A stretch of 64,000 bases of DNA. It comes from SXXZ01 sp041177965. Its GTDB lineage: Bacteria > Verrucomicrobiota > Verrucomicrobiia > Limisphaerales > UBA9464. The stretch covers positions 1 through 64,000 of the forward strand of contig JBEGWF010000096.1 of NCBI GenBank assembly GCA_041177965.1, given 5' to 3'. A program made the translations under genes and the position numbers. Below, piece by piece: positions 29,157-40,212 of this stretch (the stretch's first letter is position 1; every line of letters starts with the position of its first letter). The notes beneath the pieces are model-generated. The model was not told the DNA's origin. It worked only from the letters and a program-made list of their open reading frames with translations, and did not search any database.

Positions 29157-29180
29157 GGGAAGGACGCGGGATGCCCGCGA

Positions 29181-29624
29181 TCAGCGACACTCGGGCAGGC
29201 CGAGATCGCGCCTGAGGCCGGCCCAGGGCTCGTGGTCCCACTCGTTCACGGTCCCGGGTTCCTCTGCCTCCGCCGGCGACAGCATCGCCAGGAAGATCAC
29301 GGGTTCGCGGAACGGGTTGTAGGTGCCATGGACCTCGTTCTTCGGGATCAACACCATCTCGCCCGCCTTCAGGACCCGGTGCTGCCGACCGCACCACTGC
29401 TCGGCCTGTCCGGACAGGATGTAGATGATCTCCTCGCGGGTGGGATGGCGATGGAACCCATGGCAGCGACCCGCATCCAGGGTGGCCCGCACCAGCAACA
29501 GCGACTCGCACGGCACGATGTCCGGGCGGGAGAGCCAGGTGTTCAGCGTGTAGGGCGTGAGGTCGGACCGGCTGTCATCGGCCGTGACAAACCGCCGCTG
29601 AGACACCTCCGAAGACGGGTTCAT
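29181..29624 (-). CDS. Cupin-domain protein
   Basis: A 147-residue single-domain cupin. Motif 1 is HGFHRHPTREEIIYILSG (G(X)5HXH(X)3-4E(X)6G), with metal-binding His, His and Glu around residues 56-65. Motif 2 is the GEMVLIPKNEVHGTYN segment with the fourth-ligand His near 99. There is no signal peptide and no second cupin repeat. It is a metal-dependent beta-barrel protein of unknown substrate; close relatives act as dioxygenases, isomerases or ligand sensors. It sits between glmM (103 bp upstream) and cca (24 bp downstream) on the same strand. Confidence 0.92.
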   Translation of the reverse strand: MNPSSEVSQRRFVTADDSRSDLTPYTLNTWLSRPDIVPCESLLLVRATLDAGRCHGFHRHPTREEIIYILSGQAEQWCGRQHRVLKAGEMVLIPKNEVHGTYNPFREPVIFLAMLSPAEAEEPGTVNEWDHEPWAGLRRDLGLPECR

Positions 29625-29727
29625 GCGGGGAATTCCGCCCGAGCCACGCGGCGACGCAAGCCTTTCCGGCCCGGACTTCCTCAGCCGGGCGGCGTGTGGA
29701 GACCGACACGCCGGGCCGGGAGGAGCG

Positions 29728-31116
<1,389 letters not shown>

Positions 31117-31233
31117 ATCTGCAACGCGAAGCCTGCCAAAACCGCCTACTTGCGGGCAACTGGCATTCCGTCCCGCGTCCCTCCCGCACCGGATCCCCGG
31201 GTCCATGACATCGGCGATCGTCCTTCCGCCGCA

Positions 31234-31262
31234 TTGCCCCCCGGCTGGACGGTCCATAGGCT
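31234..31262 (+). promoter_or_regulatory. Putative recQ promoter
   Basis: TTGCCC (31234-31239), 17-nt spacer, TAGGCT (31257-31262), then 9 nt to the GTG start at 31272. No Shine-Dalgarno sequence intervenes. The layout matches candidates upstream of trxB, serA and the CoaB-like gene. Confidence 0.45.
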
Positions 31263-31271
31263 TCGGCCCTC

Positions 31272-33107
31272 GTGTCCCGATCCCTCGGTCCAACTGCACT
31301 GCCCGCGCTGCTGAAACAGGTGTTCGGCTACACCGGTTTCCGCCCGCACCAGGAGGAGATCATCCGGGACGCGCTGGCGGGGCGCGATGTCTTCGCCCTG
31401 CTGCCCACCGGCGGGGGCAAGTCCCTGTGCTTCCAACTCCCGGCCCTGGTCCGGCCGGGGCTGACGGTCGTCATCTCGCCGCTGATCGCCCTCATGAAGG
31501 ACCAGGTCGATCAACTGCAGGCCAACGGCGTGGCCGCGACCTTCCTCAATTCGTCCCTCTCCGAAAAGGAGCGGAAGGCCCGATGGCGGGGCCTGCACCA
31601 TGGGGAGTTCAAGCTGCTCTACCTGTCCCCGGAACGCCTCATGGTCGGCGAGGGATCGCTCTTCGAGAGCCTGCGCCAGTGGAACGTCCAGCAGGTGGCG
31701 GTCGACGAGGCCCATTGCATCAGCGAATGGGGGCACGATTTCCGACCCGAATACCGGCAATTGTCCCTGCTCCGCGAACAATTCGCCGAACTGCCGTTCA
31801 TGGCCCTCACGGCGACGGCCACCACCCGGGTGCGCGACGACATCGTCCGCCAACTCCGTCTCAGGGATCCGTCGATCCATGTGGCGAGCTTCAATCGACC
31901 CAACCTGACCTACCGGGTGATCCCCAAGTCCCAGGCCTACCGGCAGGTGCTCGATTTCGTGAAGGCGCGCCCGAAGGAAAGCGGCATCGTGTACTGTTTC
32001 TCGCGGGCCTCGGCGGAGTCGGTGGCGGCCAAGCTGGCCCAGGACGGGATCAAGTCCCTGGCCTACCATGCGGGACTGTCGGCCAAGGAACGTTCGGCCA
32101 ACCAGGAGGCGTTCCTCCGGGACGAGGTCCGGGTCGTCTGCGCGACGATCGCCTTCGGCATGGGCATCAACAAACCCAATGTCCGCTTCGTCATCCACCA
32201 CGATCTCCCGAAGAACATCGAGGGGTACTATCAGGAGACCGGTCGCGCGGGCCGCGACGGCCTTCCCGGCGAATGCCTGCTGCTCTTCAGCCCCGGCGAC
32301 GTGGCCAAGCAGACGGCGTTCATCGCCGAGAAGACCGATCCGGAGGAGCAGCGCATCGCCCGGGAACAGCTCCAGCGGATCAGTCACTACGCCGACAGCT
32401 CCGAGTGCCGACGGGCCGCCCTTCTGGAGTACTTCGGCGAAGCCTATCCCCAGCCCAATTGCGGCACCTGCGACAACTGCCTGAGCCCCCGGTCCACCTG
32501 GGACGGCACGGTGGCCGCGCAGAAGTTCCTGAGCTGCGTGTTCCGCATCCGCCAGAAGAGCGGCTTCGGGACCGGCTTCAACCACGTGATCGCGGTGCTC
32601 ACGGGCAGCGAATCCGAGAAGGTGGTCCAATGGGGGCACGATCAGCTGAGCACCTACGGCATCGGTTCCGACCTGGGCCGCAACGAGTGGGCCTCCATCG
32701 GCCGGGAGCTGGTGCGCCTGGGATACCTCCGGCAGACCTCCGAGCAGTTCAGCGTGCTGGAGATCACCCCGGAGGGCATGGCGGCCTTGAAGGACCGCCG
32801 GACGATCACCCTCACGAAGCCGATGGAACGGTCGCGCCCCAAAGCCGAGCGGGTGGGCGACATCGACTGCGACGAACTGCTCTTCGAGAAGCTCCGGATC
32901 CTGCGCAAATCGCTGGCCGACAGCATGGGGGTGCCGCCCTACATCGTGTTCGGGGACAACTCGCTGCGGCTCATGGCCCGCGAATGCCCGACCACCGACG
33001 AGGAGTTCCTGACCATCTCGGGCGTCGGCGATCGCAAGCTGCGCGACTACGGCGCTGAATTCCTGACCGAGATCCGGGAGCATCTGAGGAACAATCCCCG
33101 ACGCTGA
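31272..33107 (+). CDS. recQ: ATP-dependent DNA helicase RecQ
   Basis: The 611-residue protein is a full-length RecQ: FRPHQEEII (motif 0), LLPTGGGKS (Walker A, about 43-51), DEAHCISEWGHDFRPEY (145-161), ATATTR (motif III) and GRAGRDG (motif VI). The zinc-binding RQC part has SSECRR...GTCDNC, followed by a winged helix and a C-terminal HRDC domain (about 535-611, with the EEFLTISGVGDRKL segment). It unwinds DNA 3'-5' in recombination and repair. The start is GTG at 31272, 9 nt after a putative -10, without a ribosome site. It is convergent with argS, 16 bp apart. Confidence 0.97.
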   Translation: MSRSLGPTALPALLKQVFGYTGFRPHQEEIIRDALAGRDVFALLPTGGGKSLCFQLPALVRPGLTVVISPLIALMKDQVDQLQANGVAATFLNSSLSEKERKARWRGLHHGEFKLLYLSPERLMVGEGSLFESLRQWNVQQVAVDEAHCISEWGHDFRPEYRQLSLLREQFAELPFMALTATATTRVRDDIVRQLRLRDPSIHVASFNRPNLTYRVIPKSQAYRQVLDFVKARPKESGIVYCFSRASAESVAAKLAQDGIKSLAYHAGLSAKERSANQEAFLRDEVRVVCATIAFGMGINKPNVRFVIHHDLPKNIEGYYQETGRAGRDGLPGECLLLFSPGDVAKQTAFIAEKTDPEEQRIAREQLQRISHYADSSECRRAALLEYFGEAYPQPNCGTCDNCLSPRSTWDGTVAAQKFLSCVFRIRQKSGFGTGFNHVIAVLTGSESEKVVQWGHDQLSTYGIGSDLGRNEWASIGRELVRLGYLRQTSEQFSVLEITPEGMAALKDRRTITLTKPMERSRPKAERVGDIDCDELLFEKLRILRKSLADSMGVPPYIVFGDNSLRLMARECPTTDEEFLTISGVGDRKLRDYGAEFLTEIREHLRNNPRR

Positions 33108-33123
33108 ACCCGGACCGCGGGTT

Positions 33124-34881
33124 TCACATCTTCTCGGTGACCTCGATGCCCAGCGTCTCGAGCCCGAGCTTCAGCACCTGGGCGCTGAGGCGGCACAGGG
33201 CCAGGCGGGTCGAGCGGGCGGGCTCATCGGCCTTCAGCACCGGGCAGGCCTCGTAGAAGCTGCTGTAGAGCCCCGCCAACTCGTGCAGGTAGTTGCAGAG
33301 GTAGTTCGGCCGGCATTCCTCGGCGGCGGCCTGCAGCGTGAAGCCCAGGTTCATGAGGTGCTTGGCCAGCGCGACCTCCGCGGCCTCGGTGAGCACGATC
33401 GTTTGCGCGGCGGCCGGGGCCCCGGAATCGCGCACCACCTTGGCCGCACGGGTGTACTGGTACTGCACGTAAGGGGCCGTGTTGCCCTGGAGGGCCAGCA
33501 TCTTGTCCCAGGAGAAGACGTAGTCGCTCTGCCGATTGGGCAACAGGTCCTGCCACTTCACGGCACCGATGCCGACGATCCGGGCGATCTCGCGGCGCTC
33601 GGCCTCTTCGAGGTCCGGACGCTTCTCGGTCACGACCTTCAGGGCCCTCTCCTCGGCCTCGTCGAGCAGGTCGGCCAGGCGCACGGTGTCTCCGGATCGG
33701 GTTTTGAAGGGCTTGCCGTCCTCGCCCAGGATCTTGCCGAAGCCGATGTGCCGGAGTTGGGTCTTGCCGTAGGCCTCGGGCTGCCACCGGGCGAAGACAT
33801 GGAACAACGCCCGGAAATGGCCCGACTGACGGTCGTCGACCACATACAGGATCTCGTCGGGGGCCCAGGTGCGGATGCGATGATCGACCGTGGCCAGGTC
33901 GGTCGTCATGTAGTTGAACCCGCCGTCGCTCTTGCGGATCAAGGCGGGGACATCCACCCATTCCCCATCGCGGCTCACCAGGAAAGGATCGTCCTTGGGT
34001 GGCATCGAACGGTCGCTGAAGACCGCCACCGCACCGTCGCTGGATCGTGCGATGCCCGATGCCAGCAGCGCCTCGACCACGGCCCCCAACTGCGGATTGT
34101 AGAAGCTCTCACCCAGAGTGTGGTCGAACCGGGTGCCCATCCGTCCGTAGAGCGTGTCGAACTGGACCTGCGAGAGGCGGATCATCTCCTGCCAGATCGC
34201 CAGGTTCTCCGGGTCGCCCGCCTGCAGACGCACCAGTTCCTGCCGCGCGGTCTCGAGCCGCGCCGGATCGGCGTCGCACTGCGCGTTGACCGTCTTGTAG
34301 AGTCGCTCCATCTCCGCGATGGGATCTCGCTCGAGGGCCGGCCGATCCAGCGACTCCTTCCAACCCACCAGCAGCTTGCCGAACTGGGTTCCCCAGTCGC
34401 CGATGTGGTTGTCGCTGATGACCCGGTGCCCGAGCAGTCGCCACATCCGTTGCAGCGCATCGCCGATGCCCGTGGAGCGGATGTGACCGACGTGCATCGG
34501 CTTGGCGACATTCGGCGAGGAGAAGTCGAGGACGACCGTCCGAGGCGTCTCGGCCTTCGGCACCAGCACGGGTTTGCCGTCGGCCGCGTCGGTGACCCAG
34601 CTCTCCAGGGCCTTTCGGGTCAGTCGGAAATTCAGGAAACCGGGCCCGGCGATCTCGACCGGTTCGCAGCAATCCGAGACCTCGAGGCGCGCGATCACGT
34701 CGGCGGCCAATTGCCGAGGGTTCATGCGGGCGGCCTTGGCCACCAGCATCAGGGAATTGCTCTGGAAGTCCCCGAAGCGCGCCTCGGAGGCCGGTTTCAC
34801 CTGGATGGTGGCGGGGTCGGCGGCAGGAACGAGGGCGGAAACCGCGGCGCGCAGCCGGGATTCGAGGACACGTTGGAACAT
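33124..34881 (-). CDS. argS: Arginyl-tRNA synthetase
   Basis: The 585-residue protein starts at ATG 34881. An N-terminal Arg-N (additional domain) segment is followed by the class I HIGH signature as PMHVGHIRST, with FSSPNVAKPMHVGH typical of ArgS. The KMSKS loop is replaced by KPFKTRSGDTV, usual for many ArgS enzymes. The C-terminal DALR anticodon-binding domain includes YVQYQYTRAAKV and ends in GLETLGIEVTEKM. It charges tRNA-Arg. The gene lies 44 bp downstream of the EIIA-domain gene on the same strand. Confidence 0.98.
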   Translation of the reverse strand: MFQRVLESRLRAAVSALVPAADPATIQVKPASEARFGDFQSNSLMLVAKAARMNPRQLAADVIARLEVSDCCEPVEIAGPGFLNFRLTRKALESWVTDAADGKPVLVPKAETPRTVVLDFSSPNVAKPMHVGHIRSTGIGDALQRMWRLLGHRVISDNHIGDWGTQFGKLLVGWKESLDRPALERDPIAEMERLYKTVNAQCDADPARLETARQELVRLQAGDPENLAIWQEMIRLSQVQFDTLYGRMGTRFDHTLGESFYNPQLGAVVEALLASGIARSSDGAVAVFSDRSMPPKDDPFLVSRDGEWVDVPALIRKSDGGFNYMTTDLATVDHRIRTWAPDEILYVVDDRQSGHFRALFHVFARWQPEAYGKTQLRHIGFGKILGEDGKPFKTRSGDTVRLADLLDEAEERALKVVTEKRPDLEEAERREIARIVGIGAVKWQDLLPNRQSDYVFSWDKMLALQGNTAPYVQYQYTRAAKVVRDSGAPAAAQTIVLTEAAEVALAKHLMNLGFTLQAAAEECRPNYLCNYLHELAGLYSSFYEACPVLKADEPARSTRLALCRLSAQVLKLGLETLGIEVTEKM

Positions 34882-34925
34882 GGGAGAACGGGGTCGGGCT
34901 CGGTCGGAGGGCCCGCGGACCGGGG

Positions 34926-35396
34926 TCAGCGAAGACCCTCGGAGAAGTCGCGGATCATCTTGATCATGGCCTCCGCGTCGGGCGCCTGGGTGATGGACTT
35001 CAGGAATTCGTCGCGGCGGAGGACCTTGGCGATGCCGGCCAGGGTGTGCAGATGCCGCTGGAACTGCCCCGCCGGCACCAGGAACAGCGTGACCAGGTGC
35101 ACGGGCTGATTGTCGAGCGCATCGAAGCTGACACCGGGGCGGGAGCGCCCGAAGGCGGCGGTCACCTCGGTGATCAGGTCGGTCGAGGCGTGCGGGATGC
35201 CGATGCCGAAACCGATGCCGGTGCTCATGGAGGTCTCGCGCTTCTTGACCACCGCGGTCACGGCCTCGCGATGCTCGGGCAGGACCTTGCCCGAGGCGAC
35301 CAGACAACCGATCAATTCGTCGATCGCCTCCCAGCGGTTTTTGGCCGCGAGTTCAGGAACGATCTGCCGGGTCGTGAGAATGTCGCCAAGATTCAT
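34926..35396 (-). CDS. ptsN: PTS EIIA-type domain protein (PtsN/EIIA-Fru like)
   Basis: The 156-residue protein starts at ATG 35396 (MNLGDILTTRQIVPELAAKN), the typical N-terminus of EIIA-Ntr. The phosphoacceptor His is His69 in GIGFGIGIPHAST, and SMSTGIG precedes it as usual. No EIIB, EIIC, HPr or enzyme I gene is near, so it is probably a regulatory stand-alone EIIA that senses the PTS phosphorylation state rather than a sugar transporter subunit. It is upstream of argS. Whether it is truly PtsN or another EIIA paralogue cannot be decided without partner genes. Confidence 0.9.
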   Translation of the reverse strand: MNLGDILTTRQIVPELAAKNRWEAIDELIGCLVASGKVLPEHREAVTAVVKKRETSMSTGIGFGIGIPHASTDLITEVTAAFGRSRPGVSFDALDNQPVHLVTLFLVPAGQFQRHLHTLAGIAKVLRRDEFLKSITQAPDAEAMIKMIRDFSEGLR

Positions 35397-35534
35397 GCGT
35401 CCTGTGGAGACGCAGCTTCTCGCCGCCGGAGGCGTTGTTTCAAGTGTCATTTGCGGGACGACCTTCCGCCGACCGCAAGTCACCCGACCCGGCCGGGCCC
35501 TGTTCGGCGCCCGGGTCACCGCCCCGCCGGGGAC

Positions 35535-36221
35535 TCAAAGCACCCACCGCTCGACCAGCCGCCACGCCCCGATGGAGACATCCCTCGCGTGGATCGCGGC
35601 CCACCGCAGAACCGTCCAGACACCCGGCCGATCGGCGATCCAAGCCATGCCCACGAGCAGCACCAGCGCATTGCCCAGCCAGATGAGCGAGCCCGAGAAC
35701 AGGAATCCCTCCCCCGCGAGGTCCGGCTGCCGGATCCGCAGGATGACCGCCGTCATGGTGAGATGGAACCCGTAGGTGAATCCCAACCCCGCCTGATAGA
35801 GCGGCAGCACCCACCACACGGTTCCCCAGCGCCAATGCACCCCTGCCATCACGAGGGACCACAGCAGCGAATAGATGGGCAGGAAATAGGGAGAGAGGGC
35901 GATGAAGGCGTTGCTCCGGCTCACCCGCACCTCCCCGCCGCGACTGTGGACCTTGAACGACTCGACCCTGGCCCCGCACATCCAGGCGCTGACCGCATGG
36001 GTCAGTTCGTGTCCCAGGACGTACAACCACATCGGCCTGGGCAACTGGGCGTACACCACGGCCCAGATGCCCAACCCGACCACCAGAGGCACCCAGGAGG
36101 GACTGCCGGAAACGGACAGTCGCGCGACATCCCAGACGGCCAGGCTCAAGCCCAGATTGACCGGCAACAGCGACAGCGCGATCACCCATCGAACCCCTCG
36201 CCGCAACCCTCGTGACACCAT
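35535..36221 (-). CDS. Small HExxH membrane protein, M50-like putative metalloprotease
   Basis: The 228-residue protein starts at ATG 36221 and has about five or six hydrophobic segments. The second carries the zinc-protease-like motif LGHELTHAVSAWMCGARVE (HELTH near residue 67), the arrangement of the M50 site-2 protease family and of related membrane proteins, where the His residues lie in a transmembrane helix. The later S2P motif NxxPxxxLDGG is not present, and I see no obvious third metal ligand, so activity is uncertain. There is no PDZ or CBS domain. Its relatives of this size in Verrucomicrobiota are unnamed. It is divergent from the SNF2 helicase. Confidence 0.75.
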   Translation of the reverse strand: MVSRGLRRGVRWVIALSLLPVNLGLSLAVWDVARLSVSGSPSWVPLVVGLGIWAVVYAQLPRPMWLYVLGHELTHAVSAWMCGARVESFKVHSRGGEVRVSRSNAFIALSPYFLPIYSLLWSLVMAGVHWRWGTVWWVLPLYQAGLGFTYGFHLTMTAVILRIRQPDLAGEGFLFSGSLIWLGNALVLLVGMAWIADRPGVWTVLRWAAIHARDVSIGAWRLVERWVL

Positions 36222-36393
36222 TTCCGCCGAACACTCCCTGCCCGCGGTCCGATCGAACAGTCCAAATCGGGGGCCAAGGCGGGGGCCGGAACCGGGATCG
36301 CGAGGCTCCCATGCAGTTCGGGATCCTCCCGCCGTCCATGCCCGTCCTTGCTGACCCTGTGGGGAGCGGGCATCCTCGGGGTTCTTCGATCCG

Positions 36394-39300
36394 ATGAAAC
36401 CCAAGGCCAAGCCCTCCGTGAATCCGCTGGCCAAAACCCCGGGACCCACCGCGGTCAAAAAGCCCGGTAGGGCACCGGGATCCACCCGGGAACGGATCGG
36501 ATCGGGTGCCGGGGTTCCCGACGAGGTTCCCACCGACACCGCCGCCAGCGAATTCGCCGGACAGGTGACCGCGGAACTGGGTAGGCCCCTAAAATCGGGG
36601 GAGATCGAGACCCTCCGTCTGGTCGACAGCCTGTTCGCCCGTGTCCGGAGCGGAACGCCGCTGACCCTCGGGCATGTCGCCGAACTCGGCTTCCTGGTCG
36701 GCGACAATGCCTGGCAGAAGGCCGATCTATGGAGCAGCCCCCCCCGTTCGGCCGGGGAACTGTGGCAATACATCGCCGTCCTCGCCGAGGAACGGAACCT
36801 GGCCATCCCGACTTTCCTCAAGCCGGTCACCCGAACCGCCGAGGCGCGGGCCGCGGTCGCAACCCATCGCCGCGAGCGTGATGTCCAACGCTGGAAGACG
36901 CTCCTGGCCAACCTGCAACTGGGACCGTCGGAAGATGCCCGACCCGGGGGGCAGATCGAGCTTCGCCTGCGCCTCGATACCAAGGAGGCGTTGGTCGAAT
37001 GGCGCAGGGCCGGTGCCGACGCCTGGACGGCGATCAAGCCCGGCAAGTTCAAGGACTTCGACGAGAAGCACGCCACGGAGCTCCTTCCCGAGGTGGCGCT
37101 CCTTTGGCAACCGCTGGCCCAAAGGGCCCGGTACGGCTACCCCATCGAACTCTTCTACCACGACCAGAACACCCGGCTGTTCCTCAACCGGGTGCTCCGC
37201 CTGCCCGCGCTGCATCCGTTCATCGTGGGCGCCGCGGGCGAACCACTGAACCGTCCGGAGCAACCCCTGCGCTGGACCCTCGGCGACGCCGACGACACCC
37301 ACTCCGATTACTCCCTGCGCCTGCTGACCGGCGAGGGTCAACCGGTGCCGCCCTTCCTGCTCACCCTGCAGGGGCGCCCCTCGCTGTACCTGACGCCCGA
37401 CACCCTCTATGCGGGCCCTCCGGCCGAGGATCGCGCGCTCGATCCCGCCCTGGAGACCCGCATCCCCGCCCCGGCCCTCGAGACCCAGGCGGGCGTGCGA
37501 TTCCTGTCACACCTCCAACTGGCGCTCCCTCCGCGACTGTCCTCCAAGGTGGCGGTGATCCCGCTCCAACCCCGGATTCGGGCCGAACTGGTGCAGCCCA
37601 TCGTCGGGTACGACAACGAGTTCTGCTTCCTGGACCTCGTCGCCGCGAGACCCGACGGTCAACCCGTCGAGCGCTGGACGGGCACCGCCTGGAGCGAGCT
37701 GGACGCCCCGGGAGCCGCACCGGCGAGCGGCAAAGGCCCAGCCGCGGGTTCGGCCGAACCGGCCGATGCGCTCTGGATGTACGACCGCTCCGCCCTGGCC
37801 GAAGCGGCCCGTCGCCTCGACGCCTCCGGATTCCGCTGGGACTTCGCGCGCCAGCGCTGGTCGGCCAAGGTCACCCGACAATTCCCCGACCGTTTCGTTC
37901 CCTGGCTGAAGTCGCTGCCCGCGTCGCTCGAACTCGATCTGCAGGGCGAACTGGCCTCATTCCTCAAATCCGAGGTCTCCGGCACGGTGAAGCTCGAGGT
38001 CCAGGAATCGGGCATCGACTGGTTCGACCTATCGGTGATCGTCGACGTGTCCGACACCTCGCTCACGCAGGACGAGATCAGGATCCTGCTCAACGCCCGT
38101 GGAAAGTGGGTACGGTTGTCGAACAAGGGCTGGCGCAAGCTGGAGTTCAAACTGTCGGCCCAGGAAGACGAGCAACTGGCCCGCCTGGGGCTCAACCCGC
38201 ACGAACTGAGCTCCGAAAAGCAGCGGCTCCATGCGCTCCAGTTGGCCGACCCGGCCGCCCGGCAATTCCTCTCGGAGACCAGCTACCAGAAGGTCGAGCG
38301 CCGCGCCGCCGAATTGAAGGCCCGGGTGACCCCCGAGGTGCCGGTCGAAATCCATGCCGAACTCCGTCCCTACCAGAAGGAGGGATTCCATTTCCTGGCC
38401 TACCTGAGCACCAACCGGTTCGGCGGCATCCTGGCCGACGACATGGGCCTCGGCAAAACCCTGCAGACCCTGACCTGGATCGCCTGGCTGCGCGGCCAAT
38501 ACGCCCAACCCGCCCCGATCCTGGTGGTGTGCCCGAAGTCGGTCGCCGACAACTGGCGATCCGAGACCGTGCGATTTCTGCCGACCCTGCGTCCGAGGGT
38601 CTGGAGCAGCGACGACATGAAGTCGCTCCCCGCGCAGACACACTCGGCCGACCTGCACATCATCAACTACAACCAACTCCGCTCCATCGGCGAAAAACTC
38701 CGGACCGAATTCCTCGCCGTCATCCTCGACGAGGGGCAGTACATCAAGAACCCCGGTTCGGTCACCGCCCTCATCGCCACCCGCATCGAGGCCAAGAACC
38801 GGGTGCTGCTCAGCGGCACGCCCATCGAGAACAAGCTGATGGACCTGTGGAGCCTGATGGCCTTCGCCATGCCGGGCATCCTGGGCAATCGGGCCGACTT
38901 CCAGAAACTCTTCGACGCCAAGGAGGACCCGCTCTGCCGACGCCGCCTCGCCGCCCGGGTCCGACCGTTCCTGCTGCGGCGCACCAAGATGCAGGTGGCC
39001 AAGGACCTGCCCGAGCGCATCGAAGAAGACCTGCTCTGCGAACTCGAGGGCGAGCAGAAGACCCTCTACAAGGCCGAGCTCAAGCGCGCGCAACAGATGC
39101 TTCTGGGCATCAGCACGGCTTCGCAGCTCAACAAGAACCGCTTCAACCTGCTGACCTCCCTGCTCCGCCTGCGGCAAATCTGCTGTCACCCGAAATTGGT
39201 GAAGGAGGACTCGAAGGCCGAGAGCACCAAGGTGGAGGCCCTGATCGAGACGCTGGACCCCATCATGGAAGAGGGCGGCAAGGTCATCGTGTTCTCCCAG

Positions 39301-39729
39301 TTCGTGGAGATGCTGGGCCTGCTCAAGAAGGCCATCGCCGAACGCAATTGGCCCACCTACTACCTCGCCGGCGACACCGAGAACCGTGGGGAACTGGTGC
39401 AGCAATTCCAGCAGCACGCCGGCGAGGCGGTGTTCCTCATCTCGCTCAAGGCCGGTGGATTCGGACTGAACCTGACGGCCGCCAGCTACGTGGTGCTCTT
39501 CGACCCCTGGTGGAATCCCGCCGTGGAGAACCAGGCGATCGACCGGGCCCACCGCATCGGTCAGCGGCAGACGGTCATCGCCTACCGGTTGCTCATCAAG
39601 GACAGCGTGGAAGAGAAGATCCGCGCGTTGCAGAAGTCGAAGAGCCAACTCGCCGAGGACGTGCTGGGCGAAGACAAGTTCGCCCAGTCGCTCACGCTCG
39701 ACGACCTGAAGTACCTGTTCGAAGGTTGA
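36394..39729 (+). CDS. SNF2-family DEAD/DEAH helicase with long N-terminal extension
   Basis: The 1111-residue protein has a Rad54/SNF2-type ATPase in its second half: DDMGLGKTLQTL (Walker A, about 681-692), VCPKSVADNW, DEGQYIKNP (motif II, DEGQ near 779) and GTPIENKLMDLWSL. The C-terminal helicase half follows, ending in DRAHRIGQRQTVIAYRLL (about 1050). The first 640 residues begin with a basic, Pro-rich disordered tail and are otherwise alpha/beta without named motifs; they resemble the N-terminal region of bacterial SNF2 proteins (SNF2-associated type). Such proteins remodel protein-DNA complexes. It is a single gene divergent from the HExxH protein. The role in this organism is unknown. 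Confidence 0.95.
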   Translation: MKPKAKPSVNPLAKTPGPTAVKKPGRAPGSTRERIGSGAGVPDEVPTDTAASEFAGQVTAELGRPLKSGEIETLRLVDSLFARVRSGTPLTLGHVAELGFLVGDNAWQKADLWSSPPRSAGELWQYIAVLAEERNLAIPTFLKPVTRTAEARAAVATHRRERDVQRWKTLLANLQLGPSEDARPGGQIELRLRLDTKEALVEWRRAGADAWTAIKPGKFKDFDEKHATELLPEVALLWQPLAQRARYGYPIELFYHDQNTRLFLNRVLRLPALHPFIVGAAGEPLNRPEQPLRWTLGDADDTHSDYSLRLLTGEGQPVPPFLLTLQGRPSLYLTPDTLYAGPPAEDRALDPALETRIPAPALETQAGVRFLSHLQLALPPRLSSKVAVIPLQPRIRAELVQPIVGYDNEFCFLDLVAARPDGQPVERWTGTAWSELDAPGAAPASGKGPAAGSAEPADALWMYDRSALAEAARRLDASGFRWDFARQRWSAKVTRQFPDRFVPWLKSLPASLELDLQGELASFLKSEVSGTVKLEVQESGIDWFDLSVIVDVSDTSLTQDEIRILLNARGKWVRLSNKGWRKLEFKLSAQEDEQLARLGLNPHELSSEKQRLHALQLADPAARQFLSETSYQKVERRAAELKARVTPEVPVEIHAELRPYQKEGFHFLAYLSTNRFGGILADDMGLGKTLQTLTWIAWLRGQYAQPAPILVVCPKSVADNWRSETVRFLPTLRPRVWSSDDMKSLPAQTHSADLHIINYNQLRSIGEKLRTEFLAVILDEGQYIKNPGSVTALIATRIEAKNRVLLSGTPIENKLMDLWSLMAFAMPGILGNRADFQKLFDAKEDPLCRRRLAARVRPFLLRRTKMQVAKDLPERIEEDLLCELEGEQKTLYKAELKRAQQMLLGISTASQLNKNRFNLLTSLLRLRQICCHPKLVKEDSKAESTKVEALIETLDPIMEEGGKVIVFSQFVEMLGLLKKAIAERNWPTYYLAGDTENRGELVQQFQQHAGEAVFLISLKAGGFGLNLTAASYVVLFDPWWNPAVENQAIDRAHRIGQRQTVIAYRLLIKDSVEEKIRALQKSKSQLAEDVLGEDKFAQSLTLDDLKYLFEG

Positions 39730-39828
39730 GTGGAGAACGTCGATCCGTGGGGAGGGCCCTCGGAACGCCGGGTCGGGAGACCCGGCCTTCCGGGAGCCTT
39801 CTGGGAGAACCCCGATCGCAAGGACCGG

Positions 39829-40170
39829 TCACCAGTAACGGGGCACCGATGGATCGACCTCGCGGCTCCAGCGGTCGATGCCGCCGGTGAGGTTCACCAG
39901 ACCGGTGAACCCGTGCTCCTCCAGGAATGCGATGGCGTGGGCACTGCGGACCCCGTGGTGGCAGTACACCACCGTGGTTCCACCTCCGGCGCACCATTCG
40001 GTCAACTCCTCCCACCGCGACTCCAGCTGCGACAACGGCAGCAGGCGCGACTCCGGCAGGGCGCAATGGGCATGCTCTTCGGGTTCGCGCACGTCGAGCA
40101 AGCGCAGCCGCTGCGCAGAGGCCGATGACTCCAAGCGCTTCCGAAGTTCCTTGGGAGTGAGGGATTCCAT
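39829..40170 (-). CDS. Rhodanese-like domain protein
   Basis: The 113-residue single rhodanese domain has the CDC25-like layout: LRLLDVREPEEHAHCALP, then the active-site loop CHHGVRSAHAI with catalytic Cys70. Rhodaneses transfer sulfane sulfur or act in sulfur trafficking. The loop CHHGVR (six residues) is typical of rhodaneses rather than phosphatases (seven). There is no signal peptide. It lies 42 bp downstream of trxB on the same strand and may share its transcript, suggesting a link with thiol redox chemistry, though this is only gene order. Confidence 0.95.
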   Translation of the reverse strand: MESLTPKELRKRLESSASAQRLRLLDVREPEEHAHCALPESRLLPLSQLESRWEELTEWCAGGGTTVVYCHHGVRSAHAIAFLEEHGFTGLVNLTGGIDRWSREVDPSVPRYW

Positions 40171-40212
40171 ATCGAGGACCGGAGCGCCCGTCAGCCCGGG
40201 GCATTCCGGACA

